This document shows, in pieces, positions 12,361-24,385 of a DNA stretch of 64,000 nt. The stretch comes from Nomia melanderi. Its lineage: Eukaryota; Arthropoda; Insecta; Hymenoptera; Halictidae. Position 1 is the first letter of the stretch. Each line of letters starts with the position of its first letter. The position numbers were made by a program, and so were the translations under genes. The stretch covers positions 2,418,001 through 2,482,000 of the forward strand of contig NW_027475141.1 of assembly GCF_051020985.1 (NCBI RefSeq), in the 5' to 3' direction. The notes below the pieces were generated by a model. It saw only the letters and a program-made list of their open reading frames with translations, made no database searches and was not told where the DNA came from.

Positions 12361-12632
12361 CCGAGATATCACCACATATATATTGGATTTTTCCCTGACC
12401 CTGAGTGTCCGGCCCCATGAGACGGTGGTTTTCTCGGCCCCTGGTGGTCCGAGGTCGTTCCCGCTGCACAGATGCATGCGCCAGGGCCTCCTGCAGACAA
12501 TGCACTTTGATTTATTGCGCTATCTGTAATAGCCACCGAGATATCACCAGATATATATTGGATTTTTCCCTGACCCTGAGTGTCCGGCCCCATGAGACGG
12601 TGGTTTTCTCGGCCCCTGGTGGTCCGAGGTCG
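12361..12632 (+). repeat. HOR A terminal segment
   Basis: Matches 3,611-3,882 at offset 8,750 (50 x 175), sharing the unusual ACCACATATATATTGG and AATAGCCACCGAG variants. Similarity falls off after CGTCCCCGCTGCACAG (12,631; CGTTCCCGCT in unit 1). This is the right edge of the young HOR domain. Confidence 0.85.
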
Positions 12633-13394
12633 TCCCCGCTGCACAGATTCATGAGCCAGGGCCTCCTGCAGATAATGCATTTTGATTTATTGCGCTATCT
12701 GTAATAGCACCCGAGATATCACCAGATATATATTGGATTTTTTCCGGACCCTGAGTGTCCAGCCCCATGAGACTGTGGTTTTCTCGACCCCTGGTGTTCC
12801 GAGTTCGATCCCGCTGAACAGATTCATGCGCCAGGGCCTCCTGCAGATAATTCAGTTTGGTTTATTGCGCTATCCCTAATAGCACCCGAGATATCACCAG
12901 ATATATATTGGATTTTCCCCTGACCCTGACTGTCCGGCACCATGACACTGTGGTTTTCTCGGCCCCTGGTGGTCCGAGGTCGTTCCCGCTTCACAGATTC
13001 ATGCGCCAGGGCCTTCTACAGATATTTAACGTTGGTTTATTGCGCTATCTCTAATAGCACCCGAGATATCACCAGATATATATTGGATTTTCCCCTGACC
13101 CTGAGTGTCCGGCCCCATGAGACTGTGGTTTTCTCGACCCCTGCTGATCCGAGTTCGATCCCGCTGAACAGATTCATGTGACAGGGTTTCCTGCAGACAA
13201 TTCACTTTCGTTTATTGCGCTGTCTGTAATAGCACCCGAGATATCCCCAGATAGATGCTGGATTTTTACATGACTGTGGGTGACGGATTACGAATATCTG
13301 TAATTTTCTCGGCCCCTGGTGTTCCGAGGTAGTTCCTGCTGCACACACTCATGCGCCAGGGTCTCCTGCAGACAATGCACTTTGATTTATTGCG

Positions 13395-13735
13395 CTATCT
13401 CTAATAGCACCCGAGATATCACCAGATATATAATGGATTTTACCCTGACCCTTAGTATCCGGCCCCATGAGTCGGTGGTTTTCACGGCCCCTGGTGGTCC
13501 GAGGTCATTTCCGCTGCACAGATTCATGCGCCAGGGCCTCCTGCTGACAATGCACTTTGATTTATTGCGCGATCTCTAATAGCACCCGAGATATCACCAG
13601 ATATATATTGGATTTTACCCTGACCCTTAGTATCCGGCCCCATGAGTCGGTGGTTTTCTCGGCCCCTGGTGGTCCCAGGTCATTTCCGCTGCACAGATTC
13701 ATGTGCCAGGGCCTCCTGCAGACAATGCACTTTGG
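13395..13735 (+). repeat. Local monomer duplication (175 bp)
   Basis: Two adjacent monomers share TTTTACCCTGACCC, TTAGTATCCGGCCCC and GGTCATTTCCGCTGC, a combination not seen in neighbouring monomers. A single-monomer slip or unequal exchange is the likely cause. Related TTAGTATCCGGCCCC monomers occur on the opposite strand near 63,215, 63,560 and 63,910. Confidence 0.75.
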
Positions 13736-15510
13736 TTTATTGCGCTATCTGTAATAGCACCCGAGATATCACCAGATATATATTGGATTTTTCCCTGAAC
13801 CTGAGTGTCCGGCCCCATGAGACGGTGGTTTTCTCGGCCCCTGGTGGTCCGAGGTCGTCCCCGCTGCACAGATTCATGCGCCAGGGCCTCCTACAGACAA
13901 TGCACTTTGATTTACTGCGCTATCTGTAATAGCACCCGAGATATCACCAGATATATATTGGATTTTTACATGTCCTTGGGTGACGGATACCGAAAATCTG
14001 TAATTTTCTTGGCCCCTGGTGGTCCGAGGTCGTTGCTGCTGCACAGATTCATGCGCCAGGGCCTCCTGCAGACAATGCACTTTGATTTATCGCGCTATCT
14101 GTAATAGCACCCGAGATATCACCAGATATATATTGGATTTTTCCCTGACCCTGAGTGTCCGGTCCCATGAGACGGTGGTTTTCTCGGCCCCTGGTGGTCC
14201 GAGGTCGTTCCCACTGCACCCATTCATGCGCCAGGGCCTCCTGCAGATAATTCACTTTGGTTTATTGCGCTATCTGTAATAGCACCCGAGATATCACCAG
14301 ATATATATTGGATTTTTCCCCGTCCCTGACAGTCCGGCCCCATGTGTCGATAGTTTTCTCGGTCCCTCGTGGCCCGAGGTCGTTCCCGCAGCACAGATTC
14401 ATGCGCCAGGGACACCTGCAGATAATTCACTTTGGTTTATGGCGCTATCTCTTATAGCACACGAGATATCACCAGATATATATTGGATTTTCCCCTGACC
14501 CTGAGTGTCCGGCACCATGAGACTGTGGTTTTCTCGGCCCCTGGTGGTCCGAGGTCGTACCCGCTGCACAGATGCATGAGCCAGGGACTCCTGCAGATAA
14601 TTCACTTTGGTTTATGGCGCTATCTCTTATTTCACCCGAGATGTCACCAGATATATATTGGATTTTTCCCTGACCCTGACAGTCCGGCCCTATGCGGCGG
14701 TAGTTTTCTCGGCCCCTGGTGCTCCGAGGTCGTTCCCGCCGCACAGATTCATGCGCCAGGTCCCCCTACAGATAATTCACTTTGATTTATTGCGCTATCT
14801 GTAATAGCACCCGAGATATCACCAGGTATATATTGGATTTTTCTCTGACCCGGAGCGTCCGGCCCCATGTGTCGGTGGTTTTCTCGGCCCCTGGTGGTCC
14901 CAGGTCGTTCCAGCTGCACAGATTCATGCGCCAGGGCCCCCTGCAGATAATTCACTTTGGTTTAGTGCGCTATCTGTAAGAGCACCCGAGATATCACCAG
15001 ATATATATTGGATTTTTCCCTGACCCTGACAGTCCGGCCCCATGAGACGGTGATTTTCTCGGCCCCTGGCGGTACGAGGTCGTTCCCGCTGCACAGATTC
15101 ATGCGCCAGGGCCTCTTAGAGACAATGCACTTTGATTCATTGCGCTATCTCTAATAGCACCCGAGATATCACCATATATATATTGGATTTTCCCCTGACC
15201 CGGAGTGTCCAGCCCCATGAGACGGTGATTTTCTCGGCCCCTGGTGGTCCGAGGTCGATCCCGCTGCACGGAATCATGCGCCATGGCCTCCTACAGACAA
15301 TGCACTTTGATTTATTGCGCCATCACTAATACCACCCGAGATATCACCAGATATATATTGGATTTTTCCGTGACCCTGAGTGTCCGGCCCCATGAGACGG
15401 TAGTTTTCTCGGCCCCTGCTGGTCCGAGGTCGTTCACGCTGCACAGATTCATGCGCTAGGGCCTCCTGCAGACAATGCACTATGATTTATTGCGCTATCT
15501 GTAATAGCAC

Positions 15511-15540
15511 CCGAGATATCACCATATATATTGGATTTTC
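15511..15540 (+). repeat. Shortened TA tract (2-bp loss)
   Basis: The tract after GATATCACC reads ATATATATTGG, two bases shorter than in its type (ATATATATATTGG, as near 15,174). The monomer is therefore 173 bp and the period slips. Dinucleotide slippage is the likely cause; the reciprocal gain is seen near 27,241. Confidence 0.8.
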
Positions 15541-15869
15541 CCCGGACTCTGAGTGTCCGGCCCCACTAGACGGTGGTTTTCTCGACCCCTGGTGGTCCGA
15601 GGTCGATCCCGCTGCACAGATTCATGCGCCAGAGCCTCCTGCAGACAATGCACTTTTATTTATTGCGCTATCTATAATAGCACCCGAGATATCACCAGAT
15701 ATATATTGGATTTTCCCCTGACCCTGAGTGTCCGGCCCCATGAGACGGTGGTTTTCTCGGCACCTGGAGGTCCGAGGTCGTTCCCGCTGCACAGATTCAT
15801 GCGCCAGGGCCTCCTGCAGACAATGCGCTTTGATTTTTTGCGCTATCTGAAATAGCCCCCGAGATATCA

Positions 15870-16400
15870 CCAGATATATATTGGATTTTTCCCCGTCCCT
15901 GTCAGTCCGGCCCCATGTGGCGGTAGTTTTCTCGGCCCCTGGCGGTCCGATGTCGTTCCCGCTGCACAGATTCATGCGCGAGGTCCCCCTACAGATAATT
16001 CACTTTGATTTATTGCACTATCTGTAATAGCACCCGAGATATCACCAGATATATATTGGATTTTTCCCTGACCCAGAGTGTCCGACCCCATGAGACGGTG
16101 GTTTTCTCGGCCCCTGGTTGTCCGAGGTCGTTCCCGCTGCACAGATTCATGCGCTAGGGCCTCCTGCAGACAATGCACTTTGATTTATTGCGCTATCTCT
16201 AATAGCACCCGAGATATCACCAGATATATATTGGATTTTTCCCTGACCCTGACAGTCCGGCCCCATGTGGCGGTAGTTTTCTCGGCCCCTGGTGGTCCGA
16301 GGTCGTTCCCGCTGCACAGATTCATGCGCGAGGTCCCCCTACAGATAATTCACTTTGATTTATTGCACTATCTGTAATAGCACCCGAGATATCACCAGAT
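15870..16400 (+). repeat. 2-monomer duplication (350 bp)
   Basis: ATGCGCGAGGTCCCCCTACA followed by TTTATTGCACTATCTG occurs at about 15,974 and again at about 16,324, 350 bp apart. Each is preceded by CCCCATGTGGCGGTAG. A more distant relative, ATGCGCCAGGTCCCCC, lies near 14,751. Confidence 0.8.
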
Positions 16401-17784
16401 ATATATTGGATTTTTCTCTGACCCTGACAGTCCGGCCCCATGTGTCGGTGCTTTTCTCGGACCCTGGTGGTCCCAGGTCGTTCCAGCTGCACAGATTCAT
16501 GCGCCAGGGCCTCCTGCACACAATGCACTTTGATTTATTGCGCTATCTATAATACCACCCGAGATATCACCATATATATATTGGATTTTCCCATGACCCG
16601 GAGCGTCCGACCCCATGAGACGGTGGTTTTCTCGGCCGCTCGTGGCCCGAGGTCGATCGCGCTGCACAGATTCATGCGCCAGGGCCTCCTGCAGACAATG
16701 CACTTTGATTTATTGCGCTATCTCTAATAGCACCCGAGATATCACCAGATATATATTGGATTTTAACATGGTCTTGGGTGACGGATTCCGAATATCTGTA
16801 ATTTTCTCGGCTCCTGGCGGTCCGAGGTCGTTCCTGCTGAACAGATTCATTCGCCAGAGCCTCCTACGGACAATGCACCTTCATTTATTGCGCTATCTGT
16901 AATAGCACTCGAGATATCACGAGATATATATTGGATTTTTCCCAGACCCTGAGTGTCCGACCCCATGAGACGGTGGTTTTTTCGGCCCCTGGTGGTCCGA
17001 GATTGTTACCGCTGCACGGATTCATGCGCTAGGGCCTCCTGCAGACAATGCACTATGATTTATTTCGCTATCTCTAATAGCACCCGAGATATCACCAGAT
17101 ATATATTGGATTTTTCCTTGACCCTGACAGTCCAGCCCCATGAGTCGATGGTTTTCTCGGTCCCTCGTGGTCCGAGGTCGATCCCGCAGCACAGTTTCAT
17201 GCGCCAGGGCCTCCTACAGACCATGCACTTTGATTTATTGCGCTATCTGTAATAGCACCCGAGATATCACTAGATATATATTGGATTTTCCCCTGACCCT
17301 GAGTGTCCGGCCACATGAGACGGTGGTTTTCTCGGCCCCTGATGGTCCGAGATCGTTCCCGCTGCACAGATTCATGCGCCAGGGCCTCCTGCAGATAATT
17401 CACTTTGGTTTATTGCGCTATCTCTAATAGCACCCGAGATATCACCAGATAAATATTTGATTTTTCCCTGACCCTGACAGTCCGGCCCCATGTGTCGATG
17501 GTTTTCTCGGTCCCTCGTGGTCCGACGTCCATCCCGCTGCACAGATTCATGCGCCAGGGCTTCCTACAGACAATTCACTTAGGTTTATTGCGCTATCTGT
17601 ATCAGCACCCGAGATATCACCAGATATATATTGGATTTTTCCCTGACCCTGAGTGTCCGACCCCATGAGACGGTGGTTTTCTCGGCCCCTGGAGGTCCGA
17701 GGTCGTTCCCGCTGCACAGATTCGTGCGCCAGGGCCTCCTACAGACAATACACTTTGATTTATTGCGGTATCTGTAATAGCACC

Positions 17785-18130
17785 AGAGATATCACCATAT
17801 ATATATTCGATTTTCCCCTGACCCTGAGTGTCCGGCCCTATGAGACGGTGGTTTTCTCGGCCCCTGGTGGTCCGAGATCGTTCCCGCTGCACAGATCCAT
17901 GCGCCAGGGCCTCCTACAGACAATGCACTTTGATTTATTGCGCTATCTGTAATAGCACCAGAGATATCACCATATATATATTCGATTTTCCCCTGACCCT
18001 GAGTGTCCGGCCCCACGAGACGGTAGTTTTCTCGGCCCCTGGTGGTCCCAGGTCGTTCCCGCTGCACAGATTCATGCGCTGGGGCCTCCGGCAGACAATG
18101 CACTTTGATTTATTGCGCTATCTCTAATAG
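17785..18130 (+). repeat. Adjacent monomer duplication (ATTCGATT variant)
   Basis: The private combination CACCAGAGATATCACCATAT followed by ATATTCGATTTTCCCC occurs in two consecutive monomers, at about 17,782 and 17,957, exactly 175 bp apart. Confidence 0.8.
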
Positions 18131-19189
18131 CACCCGAGATATCACCAGATATATATTGCATTTTTCCCTGACCCTGACAGTCCGGCCCCATGAGACGGTG
18201 ATTTTCTCGGCCCCTGGTGGTCAGAGGTCGTTCCCGCTGGACAGATTCATGCGCCAGGGCCTCCTGCAGATAATTCACATTGGTTTATTGCGCTATCTCT
18301 AATAGCACCTGAGATATCACCAGATATATATTGGATTTTTCCCTGACCCTGACAGTCCGGCCCCATGAGACAGAAGTTTTCTCGGCCCCTGGTGGTCCGA
18401 GGTCGATCCCGCTGCACAGATACATGCGCCAGGGCCTTCTACCGACAATGCTCTTTGGTTTATTGCGCTATCTGTAATAGCACCCGAGATATCAGTAGAT
18501 ATATGCTGGATTTTTACATGACCTTGGGTGACGGATTCCGAATATCTGTAATTTTCTCGGCTCCTGGTGGTCCGAGGTCGATCCCGCTGCACAGATTCAT
18601 GCTCCAGGGCCTCCTGCAGACAATGCACTTTGATTTATTTCGCTATCTATAATAGCACCCGAGATATCACCAGATATATATTGGATTTTTCCCTGACCCT
18701 GAGTGTCCGGCCCCATGAGACGGTAGTTTTCTCGGTCCTTGGTGGTCCGAGGTCGTTCCTGCTGCACAGATTCATTCGCCAGTGCCTTCTACAGACAATG
18801 CACTTTGATTTATTGCGCTATCTCTAATAGCACCCGAGATATCACCAGATATATATTGGATTTTTCCCTGACCCTGAGTGTCCGGCCGCATGAGACGGTG
18901 GTTTTCTCGGCCCCTGGTGGTTCGATGTCGTTCCCGCTGCACAGATACATGCGCCAGGGCCTCCTACAGACAATACTCCTTGGGTTATTGCGCTATCTCT
19001 AATAGCACCCGAGATATCACCAGATGTATGCTGGATTTTTACATGACCTTCGGCGACGGATTCCGAATATCTGTAATTTTCTCGTCCCCTGGTGGTCCGA
19101 GGTCGTTCCTGCTGAACAGATTCATGCGTCAGGGCTTCCTGCAGACAATGCACTTTGATTTATTGCGCTACCCATAATAGCACCCGAGA

Positions 19190-19480
19190 TATCACCAGAT
19201 ATATGTTCGATTTCTCCCTGACCCTGAGTGCCCGGCCCCATGTTTCGGTGGTTTTCTCGACCCCCGGTGGTCCGAGGTCGATCCCGCTGCACAGATTCAT
19301 GCGCCAGGGCTTTCTACAGACAATTCACTTTGCTTTATTGCGCTATCTCTAATAGCACCCGAGATATCACCAGATATATATTGGATTTTTCCCTGACCCT
19401 GAGTGCCCGGCCCCATGTTTCGGTGGTTTTCTCGACACCCGGTGGTCCGAGGTCGATCCCGCTGCACAGATTCATGCGCT
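19190..19480 (+). repeat. Adjacent monomer duplication (ATGTTTCGG variant)
   Basis: GAGTGCCCGGCCCCATGTTT, CTCGAC and GGTCGATCCCGCTGC recur in consecutive monomers, with ATGTTTCGG at about 19,240 and 19,415. The second copy has ACACCCGG where the first has ACCCCCGG. Confidence 0.78.
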
Positions 19481-19939
19481 AGGGCCTCCTGCAGGCAATG
19501 CATTTTGGTTTATTGCGCTATCTCTAATAGCTCCGGGGATATCACCAGATATATATTGGATTTCTCCCTGACCCTGAGTGTCCGGCCCCATGAGACGGTT
19601 GTTTTCTCGGCCCCTGGTGGTCCGAGGTCGTTCGCGCTGCACAGATTCATGCGCCAGGGCCTCCTGCAGATAATTCACTTTGTTTTATTGCGCTATCTCT
19701 AATAGCACCCGAGATATCACCAGATATATATTGGATTTTTCCCTGTCCCTGAGTGCCCGGCCCCATGAGACGGCGGTTTTCTCGGCCCCTGGTGGTCCGA
19801 GGTCGTTCCCACTGCACAGATTCATGCGCCAGGGCCTCATGCAGACAATGCACTTTGATTTATTTCGCTATCTCTAATTGCACCCGAGATATCACCAGAT
19901 ATATATTGGATTTTTCCCTGAACCTGAGTGTCCGGCCCA

Positions 19940-20402
19940 ATGAGACGGTGGTTTTCTCGGCCTCTGGTGGTGCGAGGTCGCTCCCGCTGGCCAGATTCAT
20001 GCGCCAGGGCTTTCTACAGACAATTCACTTTGCTTTATTGCGCTATCTCTAATAGCACCCGAGATATCACCAGATATATATTGGATTTTTCCCTGACCCT
20101 GAGTGTCCGGCCCCATGAGACGGTGGTTTTCTCGGCCCCTGGTGGTCCTAGGTCGTTCCCGCTGGCCAGATTCATGCGCCAGGGCTTCCTACAGACAAAT
20201 CACTTTGGTTTATTGCGCTATCTCTTATAGCACCCGAGATATCACCAGATATATATTGGATTTTTCCCTGACCCAGAGTGTCCGGCCCCATGAGACGGTG
20301 GTTTTCTCGGCCCCTGGTGGTCCGAGGTCGTTCCCGCTGCACAGATGCATGCGCCAGTGCCTCCTGCAGATAATTCACTTTGGCTTATTGCGCTATCTCT
20401 AA
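19940..20402 (+). repeat. Segment shared with 33.4 kb and 35.5 kb
   Basis: GGTGCGAGGTCGCTCCCGCT, GGCTTTCTACAGACAATTCA and TTTGCTTTATTG (about 19,970-20,040) recur near 33,445 and 35,546. The following monomer type with CAGATGCATGCGCCAGTGCC and CTTTGGCTTATTG recurs near 33,643, 35,744 and 36,094. Here one additional monomer lies between the two parts (about 20,062-20,240). Confidence 0.78.
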
Positions 20403-21059
20403 TAGCACCCGAGATATCACCAGATATATATTGGATTTTCCCCCGACCCTGAGTGTCCGGCCCCATGAGACTGTGGTTTTCTCGGCCCCTGGTGGTCCGA
20501 GGTCGTTCCCGCTGCACAGATTCATGCACCAGGGCCTCCTACAGACAATGCACTTTGATTTATTGCGCTATCTGTAATAGCACCCGAGATATCACCAGAT
20601 ATGTATTGGATTTTTCCCTGACCCTGAGTGTCCGGCCCCATGAGACGGTGGTTGTCTCGGCCCCTGGTGGTCCGAGGTCGTTCCCGCTGGCCACATTCAT
20701 GCGCCAGGGCCTCCTACAGACAATGCACTTTGATTTATTGCGCTATCCGTAATAGCACCCGAGATATCACCAGATATATATTGGATTTTTCCCTGACCCT
20801 GAGTGTCCGGCCCCATGAGTCGCTGGTTTTCTCGGCCCCTGGAGGTCCGAGGTCGTTCCCGCTGCACAGATTCATGCGCCAGGGCCTCCTGCAGATAATT
20901 CACTTTCGTTTATTGGGCTATCTGTAATAGCACCCGAGATATCACCAGATATATATTGGATTTTCCCCTGACCCTGAGTGTCCGGCCCCATGAGACTGTG
21001 GTTTTCTCGGCCATGGTGGTCCGAGGTCGTTCCCGCTGCACAGATTCATGCGCCTGGGC

Positions 21060-21245
21060 CTCCTACAGATAATTCACTTTGGATTATTGCGCTATCCCTA
21101 ATAGCACCAGAGATATAACCAGATATATATTGGATTTTCCCCCGACCCTGAGTGTCCGGCCCCATGAGACTGTGGTTTTCTCGGCCCCTGGTGGTGCGAG
21201 GTCGTTCCCGCTGCACAGATTCATGCACCAGGGCCTCCTGCAGAT
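21060..21245 (+). repeat. CCCTAATAGCACCAGAG monomer, copy 1 of 3
   Basis: The combination TTTGGATTATTGCGC, TATCCCTAATAGCACCAG, GATATAACCAG and TTTTCCCCCGACCC occurs here, at about 23,526-23,690, and at about 24,401-24,570. Offsets are 2,448 (14 monomers less 2 bp) and 875 (5 monomers). This marks an intermittent HOR order within domain B. Confidence 0.82.
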
Positions 21246-23670
21246 AATTCACTTTGGTTTATTGCGCTATCTCTAATAGCACCCGAGATATCACCAGATA
21301 TATATTGGATTTTCCGCTGACCCTGAGTGTCCGGCCCCATGAGAGGGTGGTTTACTCGGCCCCTGGTGGTCCGAGGTCGTTCCCGCTGCACAGATTTATG
21401 CAACAGGGCCTCCTGCAGATAATTCACTTTGGTTTATTGCGCTATCTCTAATAGCACCCGAGATATGACCAGATATATATTGGATTTTCCCCCGACCCTG
21501 AGTGTCCGGCCCCATGAAACTGTGGTTTTCTCGGCCATGGTAGTCCGAGGTCGTTCCCGCTGCACAGATTCATGCGCCAGGGCCTCCTACAGACAATGCA
21601 CTTTGATTTATTGCGCTGTCTCTAATAGCACCCGAGATATCACCAGATATATATTGGATTTTTCCCTGACCCTGAGTGTCCGGCCCCATGAGACGCTGGT
21701 TTTCTCGGCCCCTGGTGGTCCGAGGTCGTTCCCGCTGCACAGATTTATGCGCCAGGGCCTCCTGCAGATAATTCACTTTGGATTATTGCGCTATCTCTAA
21801 TAGCACCCGAGAAATCACCAGATATATATTGGATTTTTCCCTGACCCTGAGTGTCCGGCCCCATGAGACGGTGGTTGTCTCGGCCCCTGGTGATCCCAGG
21901 TCGTTCCCGCTGGCCACATTCATGCGCCAGGGCCTCCTACAGACAATGCACTTTGATTTATTGGGCTATCTGTAATAGCACCCGAGATATCACCAGATAT
22001 ATATTTGATTTTTCCCTGACCCTGAGTGTCCGGCCCCATGAGACGCTGGTTTTCTCGGCCCCTGGTGGTCCGAGGTCGTTCCCGCTGCACAGATTTATGC
22101 GCCAGGGCCTCCTGCAGATAATTCACTTTGGATTATTGCGCTATCTCTAATAGCACCCGAGATATCACCAGATATATATTGGATTTTTCCCTGACCCTGA
22201 CAGTCCGACCCCATGAGACGGTGGTTTTCTCGGCCCCTGGTGGTCCGAGGTGGTTCCCGCTGCACAGATTCATGCGCCGGTGCCTCCTGCAGACAATGCA
22301 CTTTGAATTATTTCGCTATCTCTAATAGCACGCGAGATATCACCAGATATATATTGGATTTTTCTTTGAACCTGACAGTCCGGCCCCATGAGACGGTGAT
22401 TTTCTCGGCCCCTGGTGGTCCGAGGTCGATCCCGCTGCGCGGATCCATGCGCCAGGGCCTCCTACAGACAATGCACTTTGATTTATTGCGCTGTCTCTAA
22501 TAGCACCCGAGATATCACCAGATATATATTGGATTTTTCCCTGACCCTGAGTGTCCGGCCCCATGAGACGGTGGTTTTCTCGGCCCCTGGTGTTCCGAGG
22601 TCGTTCCCGCTGCACAGATTTATGCGCCAGGGCCTCCTACAGACAATGCACTTTGATTTATTGCGCTGTCTCTAATAGCACCCGAGATATCACCAGATAT
22701 ATATTGGATTTTCCCCCGACCCTGAGTGTCCGGCCCCATGAGACTGTGGTTTTCTCGGCCCCTGGTGGTCCGAGGTCGTTCCCGCTGCACAGATTCATGC
22801 ACCAGGGCATCCTATAGACAATGCACTTTGATTTTTTGCGCTATCTGTAATAGCACCCGAGATATCACCAGATATATATTGGATTTTCCCCTGACCCTGA
22901 GTGTCCGGCCCCATGAGACTGTGGTTTTCTCGGCCCCTGGTGGTCCGAGGTCGTTCCCGCTGGCCACATTCATGCGACAGGGCCTCCTACAGACAATGCA
23001 CTTTGATTTATTGCGCTATCTGTAATAGCACCCGAGATATCACCAGATATATATTGGATTTTCCCCCGACCCTGAGTGTCCGGCCCCATGAGACTGTGGT
23101 TTTCTCGGCCATGGTGGTCCGAGGTCGTTCCCGCTGCACAGATTCATGCGCCAGGGCTTCCTGCAGACAATTCACTTTGGTTTATTGCGCTATCTGTAAT
23201 AGCACCCGAGATATCACCAGATATATATTGGATTTGCCCCTGACCCTGAGTGTCCGGCCCCATGAGACTGTGGTTTTCTCGGCCCCTGGTGGTCGGAGGT
23301 CGTTCCCGCTGCACAGATTCATGCGCCAGGGCATCCTACAGACAATGCACTTTTATTTATTGCGCTATCTCTAATAGCACCCGAGATATCACCAGATATA
23401 TATTGGATTTTTCCCTGACCCTGAGTGTCCGGCCCCATGAGACGGTGGTTGTCTCGGCCCCTGGTGGTCCGAGGTCGTTCCCGCTGCACAGATTTATGCG
23501 CCAGGGCCTCCTGCAGATAATTCACTTTGGATTATTGCGCTATCCCTAATAGCACCAGAGATATAACCAGATATATATTGGATTTTCCCCCGACCCTGAG
23601 TGTCCGGCCCCATGAGACGGTGGTTTTCTCGGCCCCTGGTGGTCCGAGGTCGTTCCCGCTGCACAGATTC

Positions 23671-24031
23671 ATGCGCTAGGACCTCCTGCAGACAAAGCAC
23701 TTTGATTTATTGCGGTATCTGTAATAGCACCCGAGATATCACTAGATATATATTGGATTTTCCACTGACCCTGAGTGTCCGGCCCCATGAGACGGTGGTT
23801 TTCTCGGCCCCTGGTGGTCCGAGATCGTTTCCGCTGCACAGATTCATGCCCCAGGGCCTCCTGCAGATAATTCACTTTGGTTTATTGCGCTATCTCTAAT
23901 AGCACCCGAGATATCACCAGATATATATTTGATTTTTCACTGACCCTGACAGTCCGGCCCCATGTGTCGACGGTTTTCTCGGTCCCTCGTGGTCCGAGGT
24001 CGATCCCGCTGAACAGATTCATGCGCCAGGG
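23671..24031 (+). repeat. 13-monomer-offset pair, left copy
   Basis: Matches 25,946-26,306 at offset 2,275 (13 x 175). Shared private marks are GCGCTAGGACCTCC, GACAAAGCACTTTG, TTGCGGTATCTG, GGATTTTCCACTGACC, CATGCCCCAGGG and CATGTGTCGACGG. The match ends at CAGGGCTTCC, where this copy continues GATAGACAATG and the other continues TGCAGAC. Confidence 0.85.
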
Positions 24032-24385
24032 CTTCCGATAGACAATGCACTTTGATTCATTGCGCTATCTGTAATAGCACCCGAGATATCACCAGATATA
24101 TATTGGATTATCCCCTGACCCTGAGTGTCCGGCCCAATGAGACGGTGGTTTTCTCGGCCCCTGGTTGTCTGAGGTCGTTCCCGCTGCACAGATTCATGCG
24201 CCAGGGCCTCCTATAGATAATTCACTTTGGTTTATTGCGCTATCTGTGATAGCACCCGAGATATCACCAGATATATATTGGATTTCTCCCTCACCCTGAG
24301 TGTCCAGCCCCATGAGTCTATAGTTTTCTCGGTCCCTCGTGGTCCGAGGTTGATCCCACTGCACAGATTCATGCGCCAGGGCCTC
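24031..24385 (+). repeat. 8-monomer-offset pair, left copy
   Basis: Matches 25,431-25,785 at offset 1,400. Shared marks include CCGATAGACAATG, TTGATTCATTGCGC, TTGGATTATCCCCTGACC, CTGGTTGTCTGAGG and CCCTCACCCTGAGTGTCC. Together with the 23,671-24,031 pair, which lies on the other side of CCGATAG and pairs at a different offset, it shows a recombination joint near 24,031. Confidence 0.82.

Larger units (their letters stand above)
1..12632 (+). repeat. HOR domain A, 23-monomer family
   Basis: Bases 1 onward recur from 4,026 at an offset of 4,025 bp (23 x 175). Other parts recur at offsets of 1,400, 3,850, 5,425, 7,875 and 8,750 bp, all whole multiples of 175. Only a handful of substitutions separate the copies; I counted about six over the first 2.3 kb of the 4,025-bp pair. 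Neighbouring monomers within a unit differ far more. This is the usual signature of recent HOR amplification followed by in-register unequal exchange. Confidence 0.93.
12633..19900 (+). repeat. Diverged monomers without long HOR
   Basis: About 41 monomers with many private substitutions and no kilobase-scale match that I could see elsewhere in the window. Several carry the GACAGTCCGGCCCCATGTG variant followed by CGGTCCCTCGTGG. Only short local duplications are present. The region looks older or less often homogenised than the domain to its left. Confidence 0.8.

Noticed and set aside
22901..23374. 157-codon open reading frame (also at 36,903-37,376)
   Set aside because: It spans nearly three satellite monomers and exists only because a 1-bp-short monomer restores the frame. 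No start context, domain or codon signal supports a gene.
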